NCBI RefSeq assembly: GCF_017876495.1
Contig: NZ_JAGIOB010000001.1
Span: 2,914,001 to 2,978,000, forward strand
Direction: 5' to 3'
DNA: 64,000 nucleotides
From: Microlunatus capsulatus
GTDB lineage: Bacteria; Actinomycetota; Actinomycetes; Propionibacteriales; Propionibacteriaceae
The translations under genes were made by a program, and so were the position numbers. The notes below the pieces were generated by a model, which saw nothing but the letters and a program-made list of their open reading frames with translations, did no database searches and was not told the DNA's origin. Of this stretch, positions 18,581 through 29,500 are shown in pieces (the stretch's first letter is position 1; each line of letters begins with the position of its first letter).

Positions 18581-18610
18581 GGGCCTCATCATGGCCTCAT
18601 CCGCTGACAG

Positions 18611-19399
18611 TCACGCATCCGGCCCGTTCACCCGGCCCGCGCCGGCCGGGTGCCGCAGCAGGTCGCTGCGGCGCTCGTCGAAGTCGTCGCAGCAGGCCAC
18701 CAGCAGGTCGTAGGCGGGCCCGCCCATCAGCGCGAGGAGCTCGTCGCGGCACGAGCGGTAGACCGGTTCGCGGCCGACGTGGGCCTCGGTGTTGGAGGTG
18801 CAGTACCAGTCCAGGTCGTGCCCGCCGGGCCCCCACCCGTCGCGCCCGTACTCCCCGATGGACACCTCGGTGTAGGTGGTGTCGTCGGTCCGGGTGACGG
18901 TGCGGTACTGGCGCCGGATGGGCAGCTGCCAGCAGACGTCCGGCTTGGTCTCGGTGATCGGTCGCCCCTCGTCCAGGGCCAGCTTGTGCAGCGCGCAGCC
19001 AGCCCCGGCGGCCGACCCGGGCCGGTTGAGGAAGATGCAGGCCCCGTCGACGACCCGGGTCTTGCGGCCCGGGACGTCGCCCTCGGCCACCGACTCCTCG
19101 CCCTCCAGCTCGACCCAGCCCTCGGCGCCGGCGCGCGGCTGCAGCTGCCAGACCTCCGGCGTCAGCCGGGCGACGGCGGCGGCCACCCGGGCCTCGTCCT
19201 CGGCGTCGGCGAAGTGCGCGCCGAGGGTGCAGCAGCCGTCGTCGGGCCGGTCGGCGTAGATGCCCCGGCAACCGTCGCCGAAGACGCAGGTCCAGCGCGA
19301 CGTCAGCCAGGTCAGGTCGCAGTGGAACACCTGGTCGGGGTCGGCCGGGTCGGGCAGGTCGACGAAGGCGCGGGGAAAACCGATCAGCACCTCGGGCAC
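18611..19399 (-). CDS. Cys-rich conserved protein, YkgJ/DUF3109-like
   Basis: 262 residues with clustered cysteines: [65 protein letters not shown], and a CC pair near the end. The order C...C...GCC, then CALH, then KPxxCWxLPI resembles the YkgJ/DUF3109 families of putative Zn/Fe-S proteins. Start GTG 19399 lies 7 nt behind TACGCT (minus strand, 19407-19412); GTG 19405 is a less likely alternative. Function unknown; probably a cytoplasmic metal-binding protein. Confidence 0.65.
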   Translation of the reverse strand: MPEVLIGFPRAFVDLPDPADPDQVFHCDLTWLTSRWTCVFGDGCRGIYADRPDDGCCTLGAHFADAEDEARVAAAVARLTPEVWQLQPRAGAEGWVELEGEESVAEGDVPGRKTRVVDGACIFLNRPGSAAGAGCALHKLALDEGRPITETKPDVCWQLPIRRQYRTVTRTDDTTYTEVSIGEYGRDGWGPGGHDLDWYCTSNTEAHVGREPVYRSCRDELLALMGGPAYDLLVACCDDFDERRSDLLRHPAGAGRVNGPDA

Positions 19400-19495
19400 G
19401 GGCACGAGCGTAGGCGCTGGGCGGCGGTCGGGGACCGGCGCCGACCGGCCGGTGGACGAGCCCGCCGTGCCGCCCCGGCGATCGGTCGCGCGCAC

Positions 19496-19501
19496 TACGC
19501 T
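19496..19501 (+). promoter_or_regulatory. -10 hexamer TACGCT, leaderless promoter
   Basis: TACGCT, 6-nt spacer, GTG 19508. It sets the start of the TIM-barrel gene. Confidence 0.6.
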
Positions 19502-19507
19502 GGGTGC

Positions 19508-20392
19508 GTGCCGAATGACGTCGCGCCCCCCGCGGGCCCCTCCGGGGAGCAGGTGAGGGTGCCGTCGGCGAAGATCGGCCTCTCCACCTCCTCGGTCTAC
19601 CCCGAGACCACCGCCAGCGGCTTCGAGCTGGCGCGCCGGCTCGGCTACGACGGCGTCGAGGTGATGGTGGGCATCGACCCCGTCGCCGCCGACATCGACG
19701 CCGTGGAGAAGCTCCGCGACTACCACGGCATCCCGGTGCTGGCCATCCACGCGCCCTGCCTGCTGATCACCCAGCGGGTGTGGGGCACCGACCCGTGGGC
19801 CAAGCTCGAGCGCTCCGCCGAGGCCGCCCGGCGCCTCGACGCCGACGTCGTCGTCGTGCACCCGCCCTTCCGCTGGCAGCGCGAGTACGCCCGGAACTTC
19901 GTCGACGGCGTCCGCCGGCTCACCGAGAGCACCGGCATCCTCTTCTGCGTCGAGAACATGTACCCCTGGCGCACCCCGGCCGGCGAGCTCAAGGCCTACG
20001 TGCCGGGCTGGGACCCGACCGAGCTGGACTACGCCGACCTCACCCTCGACTTCTCCCACGCCTCCACGGCCGGCCAGCAGTCGCTGGACCTCGCCCGCTC
20101 CTGGGGCGACCGGTTGCGGCACGTGCACCTGACCGACGGCAGCGGCTCGGTCAAGGACGAGCACCTGGTGCCCGGCCGCGGCGACCAGCACGCCGGCGCG
20201 GTGCTGGAGCACCTCGCCGAGCAGAACTTCTCGGGCCACGTCGTCCTGGAGCTCAACTCGCGGAAGAACCCGACGCGGGCCAGCCGCGAGGAGGACCTGG
20301 CCGAGTCGCTGGCCTTCGCCCGGCTGCACCTGGCCGCGCCGGCCCAGCCGTCCTTCGCCACCGACGGCGGCGGGACGACCGAGAGCCTCTAG
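19508..20392 (+). CDS. Sugar phosphate isomerase/epimerase-type TIM-barrel protein
   Basis: 294 residues, AP-endonuclease-2 (xylose isomerase-like) barrel. [79 protein letters not shown] and VVLELNSR form the successive strand ends with the expected His/Glu/Asp metal ligands. Reaction unknown. The GTG start follows TACGCT by 6 nt. Its stop overlaps that of the convergent gene (20389-20392). Confidence 0.85.
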   Translation: MPNDVAPPAGPSGEQVRVPSAKIGLSTSSVYPETTASGFELARRLGYDGVEVMVGIDPVAADIDAVEKLRDYHGIPVLAIHAPCLLITQRVWGTDPWAKLERSAEAARRLDADVVVVHPPFRWQREYARNFVDGVRRLTESTGILFCVENMYPWRTPAGELKAYVPGWDPTELDYADLTLDFSHASTAGQQSLDLARSWGDRLRHVHLTDGSGSVKDEHLVPGRGDQHAGAVLEHLAEQNFSGHVVLELNSRKNPTRASREEDLAESLAFARLHLAAPAQPSFATDGGGTTESL

Positions 20393-21021
20393 CCGGCGGC
20401 AGGCTCGTCGGCCACGACGGCCGCGAGCCGCTCCGGCTCGCGCCAGACCCAGCCGGGCCCGGCGTCCACGGCCACCAGCGCGCCCGCGGGCAGCGCGGCG
20501 GCCAGCCGGTGCGCCGCCAGCCGGTCCAGCGGGTCGTGCCGGCCCCAGGCCACCCGAGCCGGGACGCGCACCCGGGCGGCGTCGGCGCGTGCGTCCTGGG
20601 GTCGGACGAGGTCGAGGGTCCGCAGCAGCGTGCGCTCGTCGGCGTGCAGGCGCTGCAGGACCGGCACCGGCAGCAGGTCGGCCACGCCGCGGTGAACGGA
20701 GCGGACGAGCCGGCGCCCCGAGGGTGCCCGACCCGTCGCCAGCACCAGCCCGGCGACGCGGTCCGGCGCCACCGCGGCCAGCCGGAGACCCAGCAGAGCC
20801 CCTGCTCCCACCCCGCAGACGACGACCGGCGCCGACGCGTCGAGCCCGGCGCGGACGGTGGCCGCGGGTCCGGCCAGCGGGTCGGCGGCGGCGGGGTCGA
20901 CGCCCCACCGGGGGACGGCGACGGGCCCGTGCTCCGCGAGCGCCGTCCGCAGGGCGTCGACGCCGGCCGGCGGCGCCGACGCGCTGGTCAGCAGGAGGAC
21001 GGCGGGTCCGGCCGCCGTCAC
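20389..21021 (-). CDS. Alpha/beta-hydrolase-fold protein lacking the nucleophile
   Basis: 210 residues, short for the fold. The elbow reads [14 protein letters not shown], with Gly in place of the Ser/Cys/Asp nucleophile of GxSxG; the acid turn [10 protein letters not shown] is present; the C-terminal catalytic His region reads [11 protein letters not shown] with no His. It is therefore predicted to be catalytically inactive, or to use another chemistry. GTG 21021 overlaps the CPBP-protease stop by 4 nt, so the two are one operon. Confidence 0.7.
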   Translation of the reverse strand: MTAAGPAVLLLTSASAPPAGVDALRTALAEHGPVAVPRWGVDPAAADPLAGPAATVRAGLDASAPVVVCGVGAGALLGLRLAAVAPDRVAGLVLATGRAPSGRRLVRSVHRGVADLLPVPVLQRLHADERTLLRTLDLVRPQDARADAARVRVPARVAWGRHDPLDRLAAHRLAAALPAGALVAVDAGPGWVWREPERLAAVVADEPAAG

Positions 21022-21791
21022 AGCCAGCTCACGTGCGGGGCGACGAGCGCGTAGCCCACGAACGCCACGACGTCGAGCAGGGTGTGCGCGACGACGAGCG
21101 GGCCGACCCGTCGCCAGCGGAGGTAGACCAGCCCCAGCAGCACACCCATCAGCAGGTTGCCGACGAAGCCGCCGAAGCCCTGGTAGAGGTGGTAGGAGCC
21201 GCGGATGCCGGCGCTGACCAGCAGCACCACCCACGGCTGCCAGTGCAGCTGGCGGAACCGGGTGAAGAGGAAGCCGATCATGACGACCTCCTCCAGCGCC
21301 GCGTTCTGGAAGGCCGAGAGCACGAGCACGGGGATCGTCCACCAGGCGCCGGCCAGGGCCGAGGCCTGGACGTCGGTGTTGAGGCCCAGCGCGCGCGCCC
21401 CGAGGTAGAGGCCGAGGCCCGGGATGCCGATGGCCGCGGCCAGGGCGACGCCGGCGGCCAGGTCGAAGCGCGGCCGCCGCAGGTCGAAGCCGATGAGGGC
21501 TCCGGCCGGCCGGTCGGTGAGGTCCAGCAGGTACAGCACTAGCAGCACCGGCACGAAGGCGAAGGTGATGTTCGCCAGCTGGTAGGCGAGGTCGAGCCAG
21601 GGCCGGTCGGGCGTCGTCGAGGCGTTGAGGGTGGACGTCTGCGCCGAGAGCGGCACGTCGCGGGTCAGCCGCTCGACGATCCGGAGCACCGAGTAGACGG
21701 CCGACTGCCCCAGCGAGAGCGCCAGCACGAGCGCCACCTCGAGGCCGATCCGCGTCCGGTCCACCGTCGCCACCGCGGGCTGCGCGCTCAC
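21018..21791 (-). CDS. CPBP-family intramembrane metalloprotease
   Basis: 257 residues, about eight transmembrane helices. The Abi/CAAX-protease signature appears as [15 protein letters not shown] (first metal/catalytic motif EExxxxG-F-xxR), a second motif in [14 protein letters not shown], and HTLLDVVAF as the third, with the conserved His. CPBP proteases cleave membrane or prenylated substrates and include bacteriocin-immunity proteins. GTG 21791 follows CAGGAT by 6 nt. Confidence 0.85.
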   Translation of the reverse strand: MSAQPAVATVDRTRIGLEVALVLALSLGQSAVYSVLRIVERLTRDVPLSAQTSTLNASTTPDRPWLDLAYQLANITFAFVPVLLVLYLLDLTDRPAGALIGFDLRRPRFDLAAGVALAAAIGIPGLGLYLGARALGLNTDVQASALAGAWWTIPVLVLSAFQNAALEEVVMIGFLFTRFRQLHWQPWVVLLVSAGIRGSYHLYQGFGGFVGNLLMGVLLGLVYLRWRRVGPLVVAHTLLDVVAFVGYALVAPHVSWL

Positions 21792-21927
21792 GGGACCATC
21801 CTGCCCCGCCCAACGGGGCACTCCAGCGGGTCCGGACCGGAGGATGTGTCGTCCAGCGCCTCGGGGGAGGCTTGCAGCAGCAAGATCCGCGGTGTGGAAG
21901 TCGGCGGCCGGGCGGACGGGGAGGTCT

Positions 21928-22983
<1,056 letters not shown>

Positions 22984-22987
22984 GGAC

Positions 22988-23863
22988 GTGACGGCCAGCG
23001 GGGCCGCCGTCGACGACGGGGTCGAGGTGCCCGGTGGCGGGCTGCGGCTCGCCGTCCTGGGCGCGGGCGTGATGGGGGAGACGGTGCTGTCCGGGCTGGT
23101 CCGGGCGGGCTGGTCGCCCGACCGGATCATCGCCACCGACCGCCGCCCCCAGCGCCAGCTGGAGCTGAGCGCGCGCTACGGCATCGCGGTGCTGGAGAAC
23201 CCCGAGGCGGCCGCGGCCGTCGACACCGTCGTCCTCGTCGTCAAGCCCCAGGACATGGGCGACCTGCTGGCCGAGATCGCGCCCGCCCTCCGGCCGGGCA
23301 CCCTCGTCGTCTCGTTGGCCGCGGGCGTGGACACCGCCTCGATCGAGGCCGCGCTGCCGGCCGGCACCCCCGTCGTCCGGGTCATGCCCAACACCCCCGC
23401 CCAGGTCGACGAGGGGATGGCGGCGATCTCGCCCGGCTCGGCCAGCACGGACGAGCACCTGCAGCGCGTCACCGAGATCCTCTCCGCGACCGGCCGCGTC
23501 GTGGCCCTGCCCGAGCGGTACCAGGACGCCGTCACCGCCATCTCGGGCTCGGGGCCCGCGTACCTCTTCTTCGTCGTCGAGGCCATGATCGAGGGCGGCG
23601 TGCACCTGGGCCTGCCGCGCGACACCGCCACCGAGCTGGTCGTGCAGACGATGCTGGGCTCGGCCAAGCTGCTCCGCGAGACCGGTGAGCACCCGACGGT
23701 GCTGCGCGAGCGCGTCACCTCACCCGGCGGCACGACCGCCGCGGCCATCCGCCAGCTGGAGGACCACAAGGTGCGGGCCGCGTTCCTCAGCGCCATCGAG
23801 GCCGCCCGCGACCGCAGCCGCGACCTCGCTCAGGCCGCCCGCCAGCCGGAGGTCCGCCCGTGA
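22988..23863 (+). CDS. proC: Pyrroline-5-carboxylate reductase
   Basis: 291 residues, last step of proline synthesis. RLAVLGAGVMGETVLSGL (NAD(P) site), VVRVMPNTPAQVDEGM, and the signature AISGSGPAYLFFVVEAMIEGG with TSPGGTTAAAIRQLE. A 20-residue N-terminal extension precedes the Rossmann fold; GTG 22988 is the only start that leaves a sensible gap to asd. Its TGA overlaps the GTG of the acuC-like gene by 4 nt. Confidence 0.96.
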   Translation: MTASGAAVDDGVEVPGGGLRLAVLGAGVMGETVLSGLVRAGWSPDRIIATDRRPQRQLELSARYGIAVLENPEAAAAVDTVVLVVKPQDMGDLLAEIAPALRPGTLVVSLAAGVDTASIEAALPAGTPVVRVMPNTPAQVDEGMAAISPGSASTDEHLQRVTEILSATGRVVALPERYQDAVTAISGSGPAYLFFVVEAMIEGGVHLGLPRDTATELVVQTMLGSAKLLRETGEHPTVLRERVTSPGGTTAAAIRQLEDHKVRAAFLSAIEAARDRSRDLAQAARQPEVRP

Positions 23864-25002
23864 GGGGTCGGATGGTGCACAGCGAGGCGCTGGGCCGCTA
23901 CGACTTCGGCAGCGACCACCCCATGGCTCCCGGCCGGGTCCGCAACACCGTCGAGCTCGCCCGCCAGCTGGGCGTCCTGGACCGGCTGGACGTCGTCGAG
24001 CCGCCGCCCGCCGACCTGGAGCTGTTGGCGCGGGTGCACGACCCGGCCTACATCGCCGCCGTGCAGCGGGGGCTGCCCGACCCCGAGTTCGGGCTCGGCA
24101 CCACCGACAACCCGGTCTTCGAGGGCATGCACGAGATCTCCGCGCTGGTGACCTCGGCGACGGTCGAGGCCGCCCGCAGCGTCTGGTCCGGCGAGGCGCT
24201 GCGCGCCACCAACATCAGCGGCGGGCTGCACCACGCCATGCCGCGCTCGACGAGCGGGTTCTGCGTCTACAACGACATCGCCGTGGCGATCCAGTGGCTG
24301 CTGGAGGCCGGCTGCGAGCGCGTGGCCTACGTCGACGTCGACGTGCACCACGGCGACGGCGTGCAGGCGATCTTCTACGACGACCCGCGGGTGATGACCG
24401 TCAGCCTGCACGAGACCCCCGCCTGCCTGTTCCCGGGGACCGGCTTCCCCGACGAGATCGGCGGGCCCGGCGCGGAGGGGACGGCGGTCAACGTCGCGCT
24501 GCCGCCCGGGACCACGGACGCCGGCTGGCTGCGGGCCTTCCACGCCGTCGTGCCCGACGTCCTCGAGGCGTTCCGGCCGACCGTCCTCGTCACCCAGCAC
24601 GGCTGCGACTCCCACGAGCACGACCCGCTGGCCGACCTCGACCTGTCCCTGGACGGGCAGCGCGCCTCCTACCTGGCCCTGGCCGAGCTGGCCGACCGGC
24701 TCTGCGGGGGCCGCTGGGTCTCCACCGGTGGCGGCGGATACGCGCTGCTGCACGTGGTGCCCCGGGCCTGGACCCACCTGCTGGCCATCGTCAGCGGCGA
24801 ACCCGTGCCGCCGGCCACCCCCACCCCGCAGGCCTGGCGCGACGCGATCGGGCCCTGGGCCCCGACGTCGATGTCGGACGGGGCGGACGCCGCGTGGACG
24901 TCGTTCGAGGAGGGCGTGAACCCGGAGAGCCGGGTCGACCAGGCCGTCCTCGCCACCCGCCGGGCGGTCTACCCCGAGCTCGGTCTCGACCCGGGCCTCT
25001 GA
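23860..25002 (+). CDS. acuC: Acetoin utilization protein AcuC (class I/II HDAC-like deacetylase)
   Basis: 380 residues, Zn-dependent arginase/HDAC fold. Active-site landmarks: GGLHHAMP (catalytic His pair), DVDVHHGDGVQAIFY (Zn ligands), TQHGCDSHEHDPL (Zn-Asp/gating region) and TGGGGYAL near the end. In B. subtilis AcuC deacetylates acetyl-CoA synthetase. It is in an operon with proC through a GTGA overlap and precedes the BldC-like gene. The natural substrate here is unknown. Confidence 0.93.
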   Translation: MRGRMVHSEALGRYDFGSDHPMAPGRVRNTVELARQLGVLDRLDVVEPPPADLELLARVHDPAYIAAVQRGLPDPEFGLGTTDNPVFEGMHEISALVTSATVEAARSVWSGEALRATNISGGLHHAMPRSTSGFCVYNDIAVAIQWLLEAGCERVAYVDVDVHHGDGVQAIFYDDPRVMTVSLHETPACLFPGTGFPDEIGGPGAEGTAVNVALPPGTTDAGWLRAFHAVVPDVLEAFRPTVLVTQHGCDSHEHDPLADLDLSLDGQRASYLALAELADRLCGGRWVSTGGGGYALLHVVPRAWTHLLAIVSGEPVPPATPTPQAWRDAIGPWAPTSMSDGADAAWTSFEEGVNPESRVDQAVLATRRAVYPELGLDPGL

Positions 25003-25117
25003 CCCGGGGCCTCGCGGCGGCGAAGTGTCCGTCGGGATCGGGTCGGGGTCAACTTCTTCCGCGGCGTGTCGTCCTGTGAGTCGGAACTCGCACTATCGCT
25101 GGCGTCCCTCCAACCAC

Positions 25118-25123
25118 TAGCCT
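25118..25123 (+). promoter_or_regulatory. Putative -10 (TAGCCT) for the BldC-like gene
   Basis: TAGCCT lies 60 nt before ATG 25183 in the 180-nt gap after acuC; no convincing -35 at standard spacing. The leader would be about 55 nt. Confidence 0.35.
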
Positions 25124-25182
25124 CACTGCAGTACCCGACGCCGAGCGCTGCGCGGAGCGGGCCCGACAGAGATGGGTGAGGC

Positions 25183-25413
25183 ATGACGAACGAGTCCCAG
25201 CCCGGGGGAGTCACCCCGATCGGAGGCGACCTGACCGGGGTGCGCTTCCTCACCGTGGCCGAGGTCGCGGCCCTGATGCGCGTGTCCAAGATGTCGGTCT
25301 ACCGGCTGATCCACAACGGCGACCTCGAGGCCGTCCGCTTCGGCCGCAGCTTCCGGGTCCCGGAGAAGGCGGTCCACGCCTACCTGCGGGACGCCTTCTT
25401 CGAGACCGGCTAG
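25183..25413 (+). CDS. BldC/excisionase-like helix-turn-helix DNA-binding protein
   Basis: 76 residues. Flexible Gly/Pro-rich N-terminus, then a MerR/excisionase-type HTH (FLTVAEVAALMRVSKMSVYRLIHNG) and the wing DLEAVRFGRSFRVPEKAVHAYL, as in BldC of Streptomyces and the Rv0500A-type protein downstream of proC in mycobacteria. BldC proteins bind cooperatively to direct repeats as developmental regulators; no phage integrase is nearby, so an excisionase role is unlikely. A strong hairpin follows 4 nt after the stop. Confidence 0.88.
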   Translation: MTNESQPGGVTPIGGDLTGVRFLTVAEVAALMRVSKMSVYRLIHNGDLEAVRFGRSFRVPEKAVHAYLRDAFFETG

Positions 25414-25417
25414 GAGC

Positions 25418-25459
25418 TGTGGCGAGTTCGGGGTCGTACTCGACCCCGAACTCACCACA
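25418..25459. terminator. Long hairpin 1 (TGTGG...TTCGGGGTCG / CGACCCCGAA...CCACA)
   Basis: 19-nt arms (25418-25436 and 25441-25459) with one mismatch and a 4-nt TACT loop, between the convergent BldC-like and AbiEi genes; the right arm contains the AbiEi stop codon and last codons. Nearly identical to hairpin 2 at 26480-26521. Confidence 0.85.
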
Positions 25460-26405
25460 CCACGCGACGGCACCCCCGGCAGCGGTCGGGGACCCCGGCC
25501 CAACCGCGGGTCGCGAGGACGTGCCCCACCTGCTGGGCCACCTCGCAGCTCAGCTCGGCGACGTCGTGCCAGCCGTAGCGGAGCGTCAGCAGCGAGCGCA
25601 CGGCGAAGTCGTTGTCCCGCCGGAAGTCGCGGAACCGGCCCTCGCCCGTGTGGCCGAGCCTGCCGTCCAGCTCGACGAGCACTCCGTAGTCGTCATAGCC
25701 GACGTCGCTGCGGTGCCTGAGCCCGCCCCGGTAGCGGTTGCGGCGGCCCGTGGGCAGCCCGTGCGCCCGCTCGACGTCACGCAGGTAGCGCAGCTCCAGC
25801 GGTGACTCCAGCCCTTCGGTGACATCGTTCAGCAGCTCGGTGAGGAGCCGGCGCCGCGGGTGGACCCGGCGGTCGGCCAGAGCCCGGAGCAGTTCGTCGG
25901 CGCTGGTGAGCCGCAGCCGCGCGGCGCGGGTGACGACGTCCACCACCTCGCCCTCGCCTCGCACCGCGCACAGGTCCAGGACGGTGTCGGCCGCGGTGAG
26001 GCGCGGCGGCGACCCGACCGAGCGGGGCGAACGGACGTCCGGCCGCTCGCGCCGGAAGGCCCAGGGGCCTCGCACCGTGGGACGGCTCGGGAGCGGGCAG
26101 AGGACGTCGACGACGTCGGGAGGCTGGGGTGAGATCTCCCAGAGGTGCCCCGAGGCCTCGGGTCCGAGCCGCGCCTCGTCACCCGCAGCGAGGACGCCAG
26201 CCCAGGCCCACGCGCGCCAAGGTGGCGCGGCAGCGCTGGTGAGCAGCAGCCCGCGAGCGAGGCGCTGCCACTGCTGCTGGGCGCAGAGCCGCTTGACCAC
26301 CGTCGGGGTGACGCCGTGGCCGACGGCCTGCTCGAGGGTGAGGACGCCGTCCTGCAGGGCGGCGAGCCGCAGGAGGCCGTCGGAGATCCGGGTCCGGGGT
26401 TGCAT
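25452..26405 (-). CDS. AbiEi-antitoxin-like / DUF559 nuclease-fold protein
   Basis: 317 residues. N-terminal HTH-like region (LLRLAALQDGVLTLEQAVGHGVTPTVVKRL, then WQRLARGLLL) resembling AbiEi-type antitoxin domains, and a C-terminal Vsr/DUF559-like PD-(D/E)xK region (SDVGYDDYGVLVELDGRLGH, FRDFRRDNDFAVRSLLTLRYGW). I recall this architecture as a multi-copy accessory family in soil actinobacteria. No AbiEii toxin is adjacent. Ribosome binding site GGAGG is 8 nt from the ATG. The gene is bracketed by two near-identical hairpins, so it may be an inserted cassette. Confidence 0.75.
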   Translation of the reverse strand: MQPRTRISDGLLRLAALQDGVLTLEQAVGHGVTPTVVKRLCAQQQWQRLARGLLLTSAAAPPWRAWAWAGVLAAGDEARLGPEASGHLWEISPQPPDVVDVLCPLPSRPTVRGPWAFRRERPDVRSPRSVGSPPRLTAADTVLDLCAVRGEGEVVDVVTRAARLRLTSADELLRALADRRVHPRRRLLTELLNDVTEGLESPLELRYLRDVERAHGLPTGRRNRYRGGLRHRSDVGYDDYGVLVELDGRLGHTGEGRFRDFRRDNDFAVRSLLTLRYGWHDVAELSCEVAQQVGHVLATRGWAGVPDRCRGCRRVVW

Positions 26406-26479
26406 GACGGCACCCTCCGGACGCGCCCCACCACCAGCACACGGCGAGCGAGCCTTGTGCACGCCCGCAGGCCGGATCC

Positions 26480-26521
26480 TGTGGAGACTTCGGGGTCGAC
26501 TTCGACCCCGAAGTCCCCACA
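26480..26521. terminator. Long hairpin 2, near twin of hairpin 1
   Basis: Arms 26480-26498 and 26503-26521, loop ACTT, 3 nt after the lacZ stop on the minus strand. Compared with hairpin 1 the stem pair GAG/CTC is swapped to GAC/GTC, so pairing is retained. Acts plausibly as the lacZ terminator. Confidence 0.85.
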
Positions 26522-26524
26522 GAC

Positions 26525-29500
26525 TCAGCCGAGGTCCTCGAAGACCAGCGTCAGCTGGTGGGCGCCGGGCCAGAGGGCGTGCTGCGGGAGCACGTCCGGG
26601 CCGCAGGCCCGGCTCCCGACGCCGTGCACGGCGGCGTCGACGAACAGGTGGGTCCGGTCGCTAGCGGGGAGCTCGTGCGGGTGCGGGGCCCGGTCGACCT
26701 GCTGCGGCGTGTGCCGGCTCAGGGTGAAGCCGGGCAGCCGGCCGGCGGTGTCGGTCGCGGTGCGCAGCCGCAGGGCCACGCCGTCGGGCCCGGACAGCTC
26801 GAGGTGCCGCAGGTCCGAGCGGTGCCCGGTCTCCTGGGGCCGCGAGTAGGGCACCGACAGCTCGTCGAGGCCGGCGTCGAAGCGGCCGACGCGGGCCGCG
26901 GTCCGGGTGTCGGGGTAGGACTCGGCCGGACCGGTGCCGAACCAGGCCGCCCGCTCCACCGTCGCGGGCAGGTCGAGGCGGACGCCGACCCGGGGCCACG
27001 TGCAGTCCCAGCCCGTCGAGGGGACGACGTCGACGAAGCAGCCCAGGCCGCCGTCGACCCGCTGCCAGCGGGTCCGGACCTCCACCGACAGCCCGCTGTT
27101 CGCGGTGCCGACCCGCACGGTGCTGACGACCGACGTCTCGTCCGCCCGCAGGTCCAGCAGCCGGTGCACCAGCCGGTCGAGACCGCGGGCGCGCCAGCGC
27201 TGCTCCGACGACGGGCCGGCCTCGCCGGTGCCGTAGGGCGTCTCCTCGGGCGTGGCCATCTCGTAGGAGCCGAAGCTCGCGCCCCGGTCGTTGTCGGTCG
27301 GCGCCCGCCACAGCTCCAGGCGGGGGCCGTCGACGTCGAGGCCGTGCAGCCGGGTGAGCCGGCCGGTCCGCGGGTCGAAGGTCGCCGGGCCCAGCGTCAG
27401 CGGCGCGGCCGACGTCACCAGGGCCGGCAGGGCCGCCGGCCGGGGGAGGACGGGCCGGACGGCGGTGCGCACGGGCCGGGCGGCCTGCACCCGGCCGAGC
27501 ACGTGGCCCGCCGGGGCCCACGGCTGGTCGTCCGCCAGCTCGACGCGGACGTCCCACCAGCCGCCGTCGGCGCCGTCGACCAGCGCGTCAGGCAGGGCCA
27601 CGGAGGCCGACGCCCCGGGCGCCAGCACCGGCACGTCGAGGACGGTCTCCTCGCCGAGCGACCCGTCCTCGGCCGAGACGACGGCGGCGACCACGCGCAG
27701 GTGGGCGGTGTCGGCGGTGTGGTACCGGTTGCGGACGCCCAGCACCGGGCCGGCCAGCGTCAGGACGACCGGCGTGTGCACGGCCGCGAACTCCGCCACC
27801 GAGGGGGTCGGGGTGTCGTCGGGCAGCAGCATGCCGTCCATCACGAAGTTGCCGTCGTGCACGACCTCGCCGAAGTCGCCGCCGTAGCCGTAGAAGGGCG
27901 TCCCGTCGGCGGCGCGGGTGGCCAGGCCGTGGTCGCGCCACTCCCAGACGAAGCCGCCGTGCACCCGCGGGTACCGCTCGGCCAGCGCGTCGTACTCGGC
28001 GATCGCGCCCGGTCCGTTCCCCATCGCGTGCACGTACTCGCACATGAGGAAGGGCTTCGAGCGGACCCGCTCGGCCTCGGCGGGACCGGTGTGCCGGACG
28101 GGGCCGACGCCGCTGCCGATCGCCTCCAGCTCGACCAGCGCCGGGTACATCCGGGAGTAGACGTCGGTGTACTGGCCCGTGTAGTCGCCCTCGTAGTGCA
28201 CGGGGCGGCCGGGGTCGCGCCGGTGCACCCACTGGGCCATGGCGGCCAGGTTGCGCCCGGTGCCGGCCTCGTTGCCCAGCGACCAGATCACGACGCAGGG
28301 GTGGTTCTTGTCCCGCTCGACGGTCCGCTCGATGCGGTCCAGGTAGGCCGCCGTCCAGCGGGGGTCGTCGGACGGGTTGTCCCGCCAGCCCTGGAACTCG
28401 AAGCCGTGCGTCTCCAGGTCGCACTCGTCGATGACCCAGAAGCCGAGCTCGTCGGCCAGGTCCAGCACCCGCGGGTGCGGCGGGTAGTGGCTGGTGCGGA
28501 TCGCGTTCACGTTGGCGCGCTTCATGGTGACCATGTCGGCGCGGGCGTGCTCCTCGTCGAAGACGCGGCCCCGGACCGGGTGGGTCTCGTGCCGGTTGAC
28601 GCCGCGGAAGGTGACGGGCGCCCCGTTGACGAGGAACCGGTCGCCCTCGACGCGCACCTCGCGGAAGCCGACGCGGACCGTCACCGTCTCCCCGGACGAG
28701 GCGACCTCGACGGTGTAGAGGCGGGGCGTCTCGGCGGTCCAGGCCTGCACCTCCCCGACCTCGAACGCCGCCAGCGCGGCCGCGTCGGCGAAGACCTGCT
28801 CGACGCCCAGCTCGGGCACCCGGACCCTCACCGGCCAGGCGGCCGGACCGGCCTGCAGCACGGGGAGCAGCGTGCCGCGGAACCCGGCGCCCTCGGCGTC
28901 GGCCACCAGGCCGGGCTGCAGCCAGACGTCGTCCAGCGCGCCGACCGGGCGGCCCAGCAGCGTGACGCTGCGGAAGATGCCGGGCAGCCACCACTGGTCC
29001 TGGTCCTCGAGGTAGCTCGCCGCCGACCACTGCGAGACGCGGACGAGCAGCTCGTTCTCCCCGGGTCGCAGGGCCGCGGTGACGTCGAACTCGCTGACCA
29101 GCCGGCTGCCCGTGGAGACGCCGACCTCCGTGCCGTTCAGCCACACCTGGTGGACCGACTCGACGCCGTCGAAGCGCAGCAGCACCCGCTCCACGTCCCA
29201 GCCGGGGTGGTCGAAGGCGCGGCGGTGGTCGGCGGTGGGGTTCTCGTCGGGCACGAACGGCGGCTCGACGGGGAAGGGGTACTGGACGTTCGTGTAGATG
29301 GGCCGGCCGCGCCCCGCGTCGACGGGGACGCCGTCGGGACCGAGCACCCAGTGCGACGGCACCGTGACGGTGCCCCAGCCGCCGTCGGCCGCGGGGGGCT
29401 CCGCCAGCCCACGGTGGCTGGGGTGCAGCCGGAACTGCCACTCCCCGTCCAGGCTCAGCGACGGCGCGTCGCTGGGCAGCCAGGCGCGGGGGGTGCTGCG

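Noticed and set aside
18590-18606. Leaderless start GACTGT-N6-ATG upstream of the VOC gene
   Set aside because: That ATG opens a three-codon frame that is out of frame with the VOC gene; more likely chance.
25183-25413. Phage excisionase with a nearby integrase/attachment site
   Set aside because: The HTH resembles BldC, the position behind proC/acuC is the conserved actinobacterial one, and no integrase, tRNA or att repeat is nearby.
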